DNA from: a virus
Direction: 5' to 3' (one strand)
Virus record (IMG/VR): IMGVR_UViG_3300004457_000705
Span: 1 to 37,995 of that record
DNA length: 37,995 bases
This document shows, piece after piece, positions 8,192 to 15,063 of this stretch. Within the stretch, counting starts at the first letter, position 1. Every line of letters starts with the position of its first letter. The notes below the pieces were generated by a model. It was given only the letters and a program-made list of their open reading frames with translations. It searched no databases and was not told the DNA's origin. The position numbers and the translations under genes are program-made.

Positions 8192-8219
8192 ATTATAGCA
8201 GAATTTATGTTAAAGTCAA
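8192..8219 (-). promoter_or_regulatory. Sigma70-type early promoter of the lipoprotein operon
   Basis: TTGACT (8214-8219), 16-bp spacer, TATAAT (8192-8197) on the minus strand. The leader is ~30 nt. Its upstream flank is shared with the promoter at 17991-18019 (see the repeat entries). Confidence 0.8.
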
Positions 8220-8251
8220 GAGAATATGTGACAATTAAATCAATGGCTTAC
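8213..8251 (-). repeat. Shared early-promoter upstream block, copy A
   Basis: 39 bp covering the -35 box and the DNA upstream of it, up to and including the thyX stop codon. It matches 18013-18051 without gaps at 32 of 39 positions. The most conserved part is the distal GTAAG.CATTGATTTA. Coding constraint does not explain it because both copies are mostly intergenic, so an activator site or UP-like element is suspected. Confidence 0.6.
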
Positions 8252-8922
8252 AGTGTTTTGTGCTTGAATTCCTTAGCCATAGGGAAGACTTTAGTAATAG
8301 CATCCGCTACTGCCCATGCCAATTCCATATGTTCTAATTGTGTGCCGTTGTCGCCACGCAATTCAATATAATGAATCCAACTACGCAATGTACCATTAAC
8401 ATACAAGCGACTTACAGTATTGCCCTCTGGTAGTACTGCTCTTGCTTGTTCTTTGGCAATGCCATTTTCTATAGCCCAATTGTATAGCTCGGTTGTTTGC
8501 CTAATATGTTGCATCTGTTTCATACGCCAATCTTCGTTGATTCGTCTTTGCGACTCATCAGCCGGGTCAATTGCAATACTGTTTTGTCGATTCTTTGTAT
8601 CTTGCAGTCTTGCTTCTCGCGGAATCATTTCTAATTCCTTAACAGGATCTGCATATCGTTGGCTGAACTCTTGAAAACTAAAACTTCTATGACGTAATAG
8701 TTGTCGTGCAATGTCTCTGGTTGTTTCGATCTCGAGGCACACTGATACCATTTCAAGTGGCGACCAGTGTTTATGTTTCATCAAATACTTAACAAGTCCT
8801 GTTGCTGTGTCTTTATTATTTTGATTATCTGGATTACTTACTCTCGCACAATAGGCTACTAAGTCTAATGCTGACTCGTCGGCCTCTGGTGCTTGGCTAT
8901 AACTAATTAGTTTTGCTTTCAT
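8248..8922 (-). CDS. thyX: Flavin-dependent thymidylate synthase ThyX
   Basis: 224 aa, typical for ThyX. The signature RHR(x7)S is present at residues 77-87 and continues into the SQRY of the extended motif. It makes dTMP from dUMP with methylene-tetrahydrofolate, FAD and NADPH, supplying thymidine for this AT-rich phage. Other conserved parts are HWSPLEMVS (~52-60), QEQAR-like KEQARAVLPEG and the C-terminal ELR.......H.E substrate segment. A strong AAGGAAGG ribosome site precedes the ATG. It is the last gene of the long operon that begins at uvsW. ThyX is common in marine T4-like phages, while T4 itself uses the unrelated Td enzyme. Confidence 0.96.
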   Translation of the reverse strand: MKAKLISYSQAPEADESALDLVAYCARVSNPDNQNNKDTATGLVKYLMKHKHWSPLEMVSVCLEIETTRDIARQLLRHRSFSFQEFSQRYADPVKELEMIPREARLQDTKNRQNSIAIDPADESQRRINEDWRMKQMQHIRQTTELYNWAIENGIAKEQARAVLPEGNTVSRLYVNGTLRSWIHYIELRGDNGTQLEHMELAWAVADAITKVFPMAKEFKHKTL

Positions 8923-8935
8923 TTCCTTCCTTTGG

Positions 8936-9646
8936 TTAAATCCCTGCCGCTCGGCAAGTATGTTGTATCTCTTTTACTTCTTCTCTATTTTTCTTAAACA
9001 GTTGCATCCAAAAAGGTGCATCAATTATGTGTTCGATCATTCCTACTTGTTCATCATTAAACCTTGTTAACAACTTATCGCCTGTGTTAGACAAGTATAA
9101 CAACCATGGTGATATCTTTGCACTTCGAATATCATATGCTGCTCTACTAGGGCTTACTTCTGTAAAGTATGTCTGCCATGCTAATCCATGCTCATCGCCC
9201 CAATTAGAGAGATACATTATGTTTCTTTCTAATGCTCTCATACCGCTTTCTTTCTTTACATACTCTAACAAGTATTCGTCATAAAGCGAGTCACTGGACC
9301 AGTCTTTTAATTTTTTACTATTTTTAATTAACCACTCAGCAAACTTCTCAGGTTCTAAATATTCGTTGCGTACACAACTACGACCAAACTTAACGAATCC
9401 TTCATAGTATTGACTGTTAATAAAATCATCCATACTTTTAGATTTACTTGATGCTGTATTCATTTCATAAAACATTTGATAGACTCTATATCCAAGCCTT
9501 ACATGAGTTATATCTTTGTCTGCATTTCGACGTTTTTTAACACACATATGAACACTAAGAGTTCGTTCACTCTTAAAGTTTTTACCACACCAACGGCAAG
9601 TATTATTTTCCAAAGATGTCTTTAATTGTTTTGTCGTCGTATCCAT
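8936..9646 (-). CDS. Zinc-finger protein, possibly a gp59-like helicase loader
   Basis: 236 aa. The N-terminus has a compact zinc-finger pattern, C-x2-C-x12-H-x-C (CRWCGKNF, then TLSVHMC, residues 17-35), followed by a basic KKRR. The remaining ~195 residues are helical. They show a weak by-eye likeness to T4 gp59, which loads gp41: an early ...GYRVYQMF segment, an acidic W/YDEYL middle, and a C-terminal ISPWLLYLSN.......IEHIID part. No enzyme motif is seen. The start overlaps the upstream gene by 44 nt; no downstream Met precedes the finger, so the long start is kept. Context (gp62-like, thyX) fits replication. The gp59 call is tentative; a DNA-binding protein of unknown role is the safe statement. 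Confidence 0.7.
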   Translation of the reverse strand: MDTTTKQLKTSLENNTCRWCGKNFKSERTLSVHMCVKKRRNADKDITHVRLGYRVYQMFYEMNTASSKSKSMDDFINSQYYEGFVKFGRSCVRNEYLEPEKFAEWLIKNSKKLKDWSSDSLYDEYLLEYVKKESGMRALERNIMYLSNWGDEHGLAWQTYFTEVSPSRAAYDIRSAKISPWLLYLSNTGDKLLTRFNDEQVGMIEHIIDAPFWMQLFKKNREEVKEIQHTCRAAGI

Positions 9647-10073
9647 GGGACCTTGCGTATTCTTTTAGTTCGTCTTTTGAGTTTAGTTCTTGTAGTAACG
9701 TAACCTCTTCACTTTTCATGTGAGGGTGTATACTATATAAAAACTCGCTCACTTTATCTTTTTTCTTCTTAGCATTTGGTGGTTTTAAATAAGGGTGAAA
9801 CTGTACCTTACCTACGCCACATGCACTAAGTAATAACCATTGCAGTTCTGGATGTTTACTAACTTCACTGTAGTCTCTATTCACTAGTTCATTAGTCATA
9901 TAAATGTAGTGTGCGGCATCCTTGCCTTGTACACTACTTGCGTAACGCATCATCATCCATGAGCTAAATGCTTTCTTTTGTTCAGGCGTTAACCTATTGT
10001 AATATCCTCTGTCACGTTTGTCAAGTGCGGCCATAATATCCTTTAACGGTATTGCTGGTGCCTTCTTAGCCAT
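9603..10073 (-). CDS. Probable clamp-loader subunit, T4 gp62-like
   Basis: 156 aa from the ATG at 10073, preceded by AAGGA; an upstream in-frame start at 10124 would overlap mtnN heavily and lacks a ribosome site. It is helical and basic. The central region (SWMMMRYAS, YIYMTNELVNRD, HPELQWLLLSACG) has the spacing of the small clamp-loader subunit gp62 in T4-like phages, where a helical stretch is followed by NELN and a short WLL segment. gp62 works with gp44 to load the gp45 clamp; neither partner is in the window. The C-terminal ~50 residues are charged. A member of another conserved replication family cannot be excluded. Confidence 0.55.
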   Translation of the reverse strand: MAKKAPAIPLKDIMAALDKRDRGYYNRLTPEQKKAFSSWMMMRYASSVQGKDAAHYIYMTNELVNRDYSEVSKHPELQWLLLSACGVGKVQFHPYLKPPNAKKKKDKVSEFLYSIHPHMKSEEVTLLQELNSKDELKEYARSHGYDDKTIKDIFGK

Positions 10074-10596
10074 TAGTGTTTTCCTTGTATATCGCCATGT
10101 AGTGTTCTTCGCCTTTAGCAACATTCTCTAACCAAGTAGTGTCTGCAGAATCATCTGCACTGTCGCTTACATACTTATAGCACTTGAAGTTTACCTTCCT
10201 GTTAGAACAGGCTTTAGCAATTGCAAATGCCTCCATGTCAACTACATGGGCAGGATATTCTAAGTCTGGGTCTGTAACAAAGTTATCGCCTGTGCTGCAA
10301 GTATACCCGACTCCTAGTGATATTGTAATAGGATCTTTTGGTAAAAACAATTCAATTGCTTCAGGACATTTACCTTTATCTCGTTCAACAAAGTTTACCA
10401 TTTCATGGCAACCATTAGTTAACTTGATGCCACCTGCCGTACCAAAATTCCAAACAGTTTGTGGGTTATGTTTTTCAATAAGTCTTGCCGCTGTTAATGC
10501 CGCATTAATTTTACCAACACCTGTAAAGAAAACATTATCCCACTTAGCCATAGTAGGCGCTTCACTTTCAAGTGCAATTAATATTAAATCTTTCAT
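10066..10596 (-). CDS. mtnN: MTA/SAH nucleosidase (Pfs/MTAN family)
   Basis: 176 aa, shorter than bacterial MtnN (~230 aa). The key features are kept: an early Glu in IALESEAPTM, the GVGKINAAL loop, NFGTAGGI, the ribose-binding VDMEAFAIA with its Glu, and the catalytic Asp in YVSDSADDS. The family hydrolyses S-adenosylhomocysteine, methylthioadenosine and 5'-deoxyadenosine to adenine plus the sugar. The ATG overlaps the apt stop codon by 4 nt, and apt overlaps metK, so the three make one coupled cassette. The missing ~50 residues lie mainly between the N-terminal Glu and the central sheet. A related nucleoside phosphorylase specificity is possible. Confidence 0.88.
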   Translation of the reverse strand: MKDLILIALESEAPTMAKWDNVFFTGVGKINAALTAARLIEKHNPQTVWNFGTAGGIKLTNGCHEMVNFVERDKGKCPEAIELFLPKDPITISLGVGYTCSTGDNFVTDPDLEYPAHVVDMEAFAIAKACSNRKVNFKCYKYVSDSADDSADTTWLENVAKGEEHYMAIYKENTNG

Positions 10597-11123
10597 TCAT
10601 CTACTTCCAAAACGCTATAGGATTCCACTCCGCAATAGTCCTTTAGTTTAACAGTTCCTCGTAGGAAAGTCAAGTCTATTACACAGGCATAATTTATATC
10701 ATACCCACCTGCTTGTTTAATTAATTCTACCATAGCATTAGCAGTTCCACCTGTGGCACTTACATCATCTACAATACAAATTCTATCAGTGTATGCAAAC
10801 TCAACAGTGTCTAGCATTTCTAGTGTTTCGCTGCCATATTCTAGATCATATGAATATGCTTTTACTTTGCCAGGTAACTTTCCAGGTTTACGAACAATGT
10901 GTAAAGGGATACCTAGTGCTAATGCTACCGGAGCTCCCCATATGAAACCACGTGCATCCGGTGCAACAATTTGTGTTGCTTTAACGCTTCTGCAATATGC
11001 AACCATCTTATCCACAGTGTACTTAAACGCCTTGGGATCTTCAAGTATGCTTGATATATCTTTAAACATGACTCCTTTAATTGGGAAGTCAGGTACAGTA
11101 CGGAGTATTTTAGTTAGGTCCAT
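10593..11123 (-). CDS. apt: Adenine phosphoribosyltransferase
   Basis: 176 aa, normal length for APRT. It has the N-terminal TVPDFPIKGVMFKDIS block, DARGFIWGAPVA, the VRKPGKLPG loop, and the PRPP-binding VDDVSATGGTA (~118-128). It converts adenine and PRPP to AMP and pyrophosphate in the cytoplasm. Its start lies 14 nt inside the end of metK and its stop overlaps mtnN's start (ATGA). The neighbour mtnN makes adenine, so Apt is the natural next step in salvage. APRT is not a T4 core gene; host acquisition is likely. Confidence 0.95.
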   Translation of the reverse strand: MDLTKILRTVPDFPIKGVMFKDISSILEDPKAFKYTVDKMVAYCRSVKATQIVAPDARGFIWGAPVALALGIPLHIVRKPGKLPGKVKAYSYDLEYGSETLEMLDTVEFAYTDRICIVDDVSATGGTANAMVELIKQAGGYDINYACVIDLTFLRGTVKLKDYCGVESYSVLEVDE

Positions 11124-12213
11124 AAAGATCTAGTTGCTCCCATGGTAGATCTGATTTACCAAAGTGTCCATAGTTGGTAGTTTTTGTTAGGTCCATATTA
11201 AATAAATCAAACTTGTTAATTATCCCAATTGGTGTTAAATCAACATGTTGTTTTAGCTCTTCTGCTAAGTCTTCTCTAACTTTGCCGTCTGCATAAACAT
11301 ACACGCTAGTTGGTTCAACTACACCGATAGCATAACTTAGTTGTACAGTACAGTTTTCTGCTTTGCCTGATGCTACAATGTTCTTTGCCAAATAGCGAGC
11401 CATATATGCTGCTGATCTGTCGACTTTAGTGCAGTCTTTACCTGAAAAAGCACCGCCGCCATGTGGAGCGTACCCGCCATAAGTATCAACAATAATTTTT
11501 CGTCCAGTAAGTCCAGTATCTCCATCCGGTCCTCCAATTACAAATCTGCCTGTAGGGTTGATTAAAAACTCTGTGTTTTTTAGATCTACATCGCTTAATT
11601 CTTCTATTATAATTTGTTCAACTCTATCACGCACCATTTGTGTGCTTACATCATCACTGTGTTGAGTACTACATACAATAGTACTAATGCCAACTGGCTT
11701 TCCAACTCCATCGTATTGCATTGTTACTTGACTTTTACTATCAGGTCCAATCCACTCTTCGCCGTTTCGTCTTTCTACCGCTAGTCTTTTTAGAATCTTA
11801 TGACTGTAATAAATTGCACTAGGCATTAAGTCTGGTGTTTCGTTACAAGCATAACCAAACATAAGTCCTTGGTCACCTGCACCAAAGTCATCTGTGCCTA
11901 AAGCAATATCTGCACTTTGACCATGTAGTTTGTTTACCACTGTTAGGTTAGCCCAATGAAATCCTTCTTGCTCGTATCCAATATTCTTAACTACTTGCCT
12001 AACGATTGCATCTATTGTATCGTCATCTATTGGGATATCTCTTTTATATTCACCTGCAACTACAACGCTATTAGTTGTTACTAGCGTTTCTACGGCCGCT
12101 CTGTGATTAATATTACCGTTGATAATAGCATTAGCAATAGTATCTGAAATTAAATCAGAAATTTTATCTGGGTGTCCTTCGCTAACGCTTTCGCTAGTAA
12201 ATTGATAAGACAT
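11110..12213 (-). CDS. metK: S-adenosylmethionine synthetase
   Basis: 367 aa, slightly shorter than the E. coli enzyme (384). Conserved blocks are in order: GHPDK (13-17), the flexible-loop region with GAGDQG (~111-116), GPDGDTGLTGRKI, the GGGAFSGKDCTKVDRSAAY block, and DLPWE near the end. It makes SAM from methionine and ATP. The ribosome site is AGGAG. A 10-bp inverted repeat lies in the 70-nt gap upstream. It is read from the uvsW operon and coupled to apt. All three domains are complete with no sign of decay. The SAM consumer is not evident in this operon; a radical-SAM enzyme is encoded at the far end of the window. Confidence 0.97.
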   Translation of the reverse strand: MSYQFTSESVSEGHPDKISDLISDTIANAIINGNINHRAAVETLVTTNSVVVAGEYKRDIPIDDDTIDAIVRQVVKNIGYEQEGFHWANLTVVNKLHGQSADIALGTDDFGAGDQGLMFGYACNETPDLMPSAIYYSHKILKRLAVERRNGEEWIGPDSKSQVTMQYDGVGKPVGISTIVCSTQHSDDVSTQMVRDRVEQIIIEELSDVDLKNTEFLINPTGRFVIGGPDGDTGLTGRKIIVDTYGGYAPHGGGAFSGKDCTKVDRSAAYMARYLAKNIVASGKAENCTVQLSYAIGVVEPTSVYVYADGKVREDLAEELKQHVDLTPIGIINKFDLFNMDLTKTTNYGHFGKSDLPWEQLDLYGPN

Positions 12214-12238
12214 ATATTCTATCTCCTGTTATTTGTGT

Positions 12239-12276
12239 ACAGTGTATTTACAGTTTATTCCGGATGAATACACTGT
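12239..12276 (-). repeat. Perfect 10-bp inverted repeat in the metK leader
   Basis: Arms 12239-12248 and 12267-12276 (ACAGTGTATT / AATACACTGT) with an 18-nt loop containing TCCGGA. There is no T-run after it on the minus strand, so it is not a typical terminator. It ends about 12 nt before the metK ribosome site, so it could influence metK translation or mRNA processing. Confidence 0.5.
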
Positions 12277-12283
12277 TTACTGG

Positions 12284-13081
12284 TTACTCTCTATCTTCGT
12301 AAAAACCTTCAAATGCTTCCTTTACATTCTCAGTTTCTTCCATGTCGTAAGTGACATATTTTTCTGCCACATCATGCCACTTAGTGTTAACATAACCAAC
12401 ACTTGCATAATATCCTTTACCCATTGAGTCTGAGTAATCAAAGTCAACTTGTAGAGCTTTACGGTCGTACCAATATGTTTCAATAAACTCGCCCATATCA
12501 CATTCAAGTTGTCCTGTTTGAAGTAACTCTGGGTCAAAATCTTCGCCATTAGTTTCAACATACACTTCACCAAATGTGCCTTTTTCTGAACTTAAGAAAA
12601 ACAATGTTGGTTTATAGTCAGCTTTAACTGCATCTTCGTCCATGCTACTGCTATAACATTCTCTACTGTAAATACATGCTTCGTATGAAAAGTATTCGCC
12701 TTCGTCTATTTCTTCAAACATCATTGTACTGTAGTCGTGGTCAACATCTTCCTTCCACTGTATTAAACCATCTTCGTAAATAGCATCCTCATGTAATGTA
12801 ATTTCATTAACAAGGAAATCACTATCTGCAAATGGACCATTCGCATGTTCTAGGTCATCGTTTTCATTCCAACAGTAAAAGTCCTCACCTGGTGCTGGAG
12901 AGTCTGGATCCATCATATCTTCGTCTTCCCACTCAATGCCTTGTAAATGTTCAATAAGATCGCTATCGCCATCTTCTTTAACTTTTGGCATCCAGTAGTC
13001 AACAAACTCTTTGCTAACTTCGCCAGCTGCTACCTCACCGCCATAACGACCGGTGTTAATTCTAAAATATCTTTTACTCAT
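12284..13081 (-). CDS. Highly acidic protein of unknown function (265 aa)
   Basis: Not recognised. By hand count 70 of 265 residues are Asp or Glu against 19 Lys/Arg, with many Tyr, Phe and Trp. Acidic runs occur near residues 50-60 (EWEDEDMMDPD) and 70-80. It is probably a folded soluble protein rather than disordered, because aromatics are spread throughout. Its start overlaps the upstream gene's stop (ATGA), so it belongs to the uvsW operon, just before metK. Such composition occurs in DNA-mimic inhibitors of nucleases and DNA-binding proteins, but no family motif supports that here. Confidence 0.75.
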   Translation of the reverse strand: MSKRYFRINTGRYGGEVAAGEVSKEFVDYWMPKVKEDGDSDLIEHLQGIEWEDEDMMDPDSPAPGEDFYCWNENDDLEHANGPFADSDFLVNEITLHEDAIYEDGLIQWKEDVDHDYSTMMFEEIDEGEYFSYEACIYSRECYSSSMDEDAVKADYKPTLFFLSSEKGTFGEVYVETNGEDFDPELLQTGQLECDMGEFIETYWYDRKALQVDFDYSDSMGKGYYASVGYVNTKWHDVAEKYVTYDMEETENVKEAFEGFYEDRE

Positions 13082-13575
13082 AATAGTTCTCCAAAATCTA
13101 TATCTTTAATTTTGTTTGCTTCTTTAACAAACATTGCACATTTAGGTTCCTCTTTATCTTCCAGAGGAATTACCAATATATGTCCGTTTTTAAGTCTTGG
13201 GAAATACCATTTGACATCTTGGTATACGTTGGTAATCTGTATTTCTTCAGTGTCAGGAATGCCGTTACGCATTGGGTTAAACACTGGTGTAACAAAGCCT
13301 CTATTGTTTAGGCTTGCTAGTGGGATAACTTCTAAACTACCAAATGATTCATCAGTAGTTAAGATGCTCCAATCCATAGGCATTTGTAATTGAAACTCGC
13401 CTATTTGTAAACATATTGCTGGAGCATGAAAGCTCTCTAAAAAGATAAGGGGTAAGAAAAAGTAGTCTCGGTATTCAGGGTCACTGGTATCAAAAACGCA
13501 ATAACGCAAATCATCAATTTCATCCGGTACTGTATCTAATTCATAGACTTTATTCTCGACTGTTAATATTTTCAT
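13078..13575 (-). CDS. Conserved protein of unknown function downstream of uvsW (165 aa)
   Basis: 165 aa, rich in alternating hydrophobic residues (FFLPLIFLESF, ICLQIGEFQLQM, GHILVIPLED), suggesting a mainly beta fold; no signal peptide or membrane helix is seen. A similar small protein next to uvsW occurs, in my recollection, in other marine T4-like phages, but I know no function. It is coupled by ATGA both to uvsW upstream and to the acidic protein downstream, implying expression with the recombination helicase. The GFVTPVFNPMRNG segment (~91-103) is the most distinctive part. Confidence 0.75.
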   Translation of the reverse strand: MKILTVENKVYELDTVPDEIDDLRYCVFDTSDPEYRDYFFLPLIFLESFHAPAICLQIGEFQLQMPMDWSILTTDESFGSLEVIPLASLNNRGFVTPVFNPMRNGIPDTEEIQITNVYQDVKWYFPRLKNGHILVIPLEDKEEPKCAMFVKEANKIKDIDFGELL

Positions 13576-15029
13576 TTATATTCCACCTTGGTTACATTGT
13601 ACCTAAATTTTTGTTCTGCATAAAATTGCTTTCTTTTTGTTAAATGTCTCTTACTATACTTTAGATTACTCGTTAAGTCAATCACTTTCAGATAATCTTT
13701 ATCTTCTGCTTTACGAATTCCTCTGCCGATACTTTGTATTACCCTCACAAAACTCTTACCTGGCTCTAAAAGAACTAAGTTAAAAATTCTGGGTATATTA
13801 ATACCTACTGCCGCTACACCATATGTAGCAACAATTACCTTGTTATCCATTTCTGAAACTTCTGCATATTCTTCTTGTCTATCTTTTACTTTCATTGCAC
13901 CGGATATAAATGCCCAATCGTCATTTCTTTCTGATAACATTTCACCTGTTGCAATACGGTCAATTAATACTAGTGTATTGCCGTTTACTGCAAGTCCGTT
14001 AATAATAGAACTTATATGATCAAGTCGCTGTGGATCTGTAACTAGCCACTTGAGCTCTTGTGCATATCCTTGAAAGCCTAGTGTGCCATCTTGTAATTGG
14101 TATATATCTATATCCAAGTCTGCTAGTACACCCATGTCTTGTAATTCTTTACTGCTTAGTTCGCTTACAACAGGTCCTAGACAGCATGTACATGCTACTG
14201 CTTCGTGTTCGTCTTTGGGTATTGTTCCTGTTAGTCCCCAACGCACAGGTACATTAGAGAACACACTACTTAAAAGATCTCTAAGCACATCTGCTTTTGC
14301 TTTGTGTACTTCGTCTACCATTACGCACACTACACCATCTAAGAACTGTTCAATGTCAATAGGTGCTTCACCTTTCTTTGACTTCTTAGATAGCATGGAT
14401 AAACTTTGCCAAGTACAAATGGTATGTGTCTTTGTGTATTCTTTTCTATCGCCAAATAGCACACCGACATCTAAACCTAAATTCTTGTAATCTCTTTCGG
14501 TCTGCACTACCAAGTCTTTGTTTGGTACGATTACGATTGTGCGTCCATACTTCTCACACTTGTGACTTAGTACGGCTGTGATAAGTGTCTTGCCTGCTCC
14601 TGTTGCTACTTGCTGTAAGCATTGTGGATTCTGTAAGAACTTATTAATAACTGTTACCTGATAATCACGCAATATAACTGGCATGCCTTCGACTGGATGT
14701 CCTTTAGGCCATGCTACATGATCATAATCAGTTTCAGTTACATCATCAAATGACAGTTCAATAGGTTGCCTTTGATCGTTTACTTCTATCTCATAACCGG
14801 CTTCGGTTACTAATGGTAATAAACGATCAAGCAAATTTAGATAAGTTCTTCCGCCGACATCACAGAATCTTACACAGCCATCCCATCTACCTAGTTTGTA
14901 TGCAGGCATATGGTATGCATACGGTAAAAAGTATTTGGCTGCTTCGGATATCTTTCTGCGAGTCTTTACATCAAGTCCAACGAACTTGACATTTACTTCA
15001 TCTCTTATTTCTAAAGTTACTTTAGGCAT
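13572..15029 (-). CDS. uvsW: UvsW ATP-dependent DNA/RNA-DNA helicase
   Basis: 485 aa, close to T4 UvsW (~500 aa). It has a small N-terminal domain (1-~100), then a superfamily-2 helicase core: RDYQ motif (~114), Walker A ATGAGKT (~133-139), DEVH box (MVDEVHKAK, ~230), GLTGT motif III, and the SIGRGIRK motif VI (~430). In T4 it unwinds R-loops and branched recombination intermediates and drives the switch from origin- to recombination-dependent replication. The perfect host-type promoter ends five bases before the ATG, so the mRNA should be leaderless; no ribosome site is visible. First gene of an operon of about nine genes. Confidence 0.95.
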   Translation of the reverse strand: MPKVTLEIRDEVNVKFVGLDVKTRRKISEAAKYFLPYAYHMPAYKLGRWDGCVRFCDVGGRTYLNLLDRLLPLVTEAGYEIEVNDQRQPIELSFDDVTETDYDHVAWPKGHPVEGMPVILRDYQVTVINKFLQNPQCLQQVATGAGKTLITAVLSHKCEKYGRTIVIVPNKDLVVQTERDYKNLGLDVGVLFGDRKEYTKTHTICTWQSLSMLSKKSKKGEAPIDIEQFLDGVVCVMVDEVHKAKADVLRDLLSSVFSNVPVRWGLTGTIPKDEHEAVACTCCLGPVVSELSSKELQDMGVLADLDIDIYQLQDGTLGFQGYAQELKWLVTDPQRLDHISSIINGLAVNGNTLVLIDRIATGEMLSERNDDWAFISGAMKVKDRQEEYAEVSEMDNKVIVATYGVAAVGINIPRIFNLVLLEPGKSFVRVIQSIGRGIRKAEDKDYLKVIDLTSNLKYSKRHLTKRKQFYAEQKFRYNVTKVEYK

Positions 15030-15034
15030 ACGCT

Positions 15035-15063
15035 ATTATAGTCTACTTGTATGTTAATGTCAA
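15035..15063 (-). promoter_or_regulatory. Consensus sigma70 promoter of the uvsW-metK-thyX operon
   Basis: Perfect TTGACA (15058-15063), 17-bp spacer, perfect TATAAT (15035-15040) on the minus strand. Five bases separate the -10 box from the uvsW ATG, so +1 falls on or next to the start codon. The -35 box and most of the spacer lie inside the last codons of the TonB-dependent receptor gene. Confidence 0.88.

Noticed and set aside
9603-10124. Longer start (10124) for the gp62-like gene
   Set aside because: It would overlap mtnN by almost 60 nt without a ribosome site, while the ATG at 10073 has AAGGA at the right distance.
12214-12283. SAM riboswitch upstream of metK
   Set aside because: The gap is only 70 nt and shows a single hairpin; I could not match SAM-II, SAM-V or SAM/SAH consensus positions.
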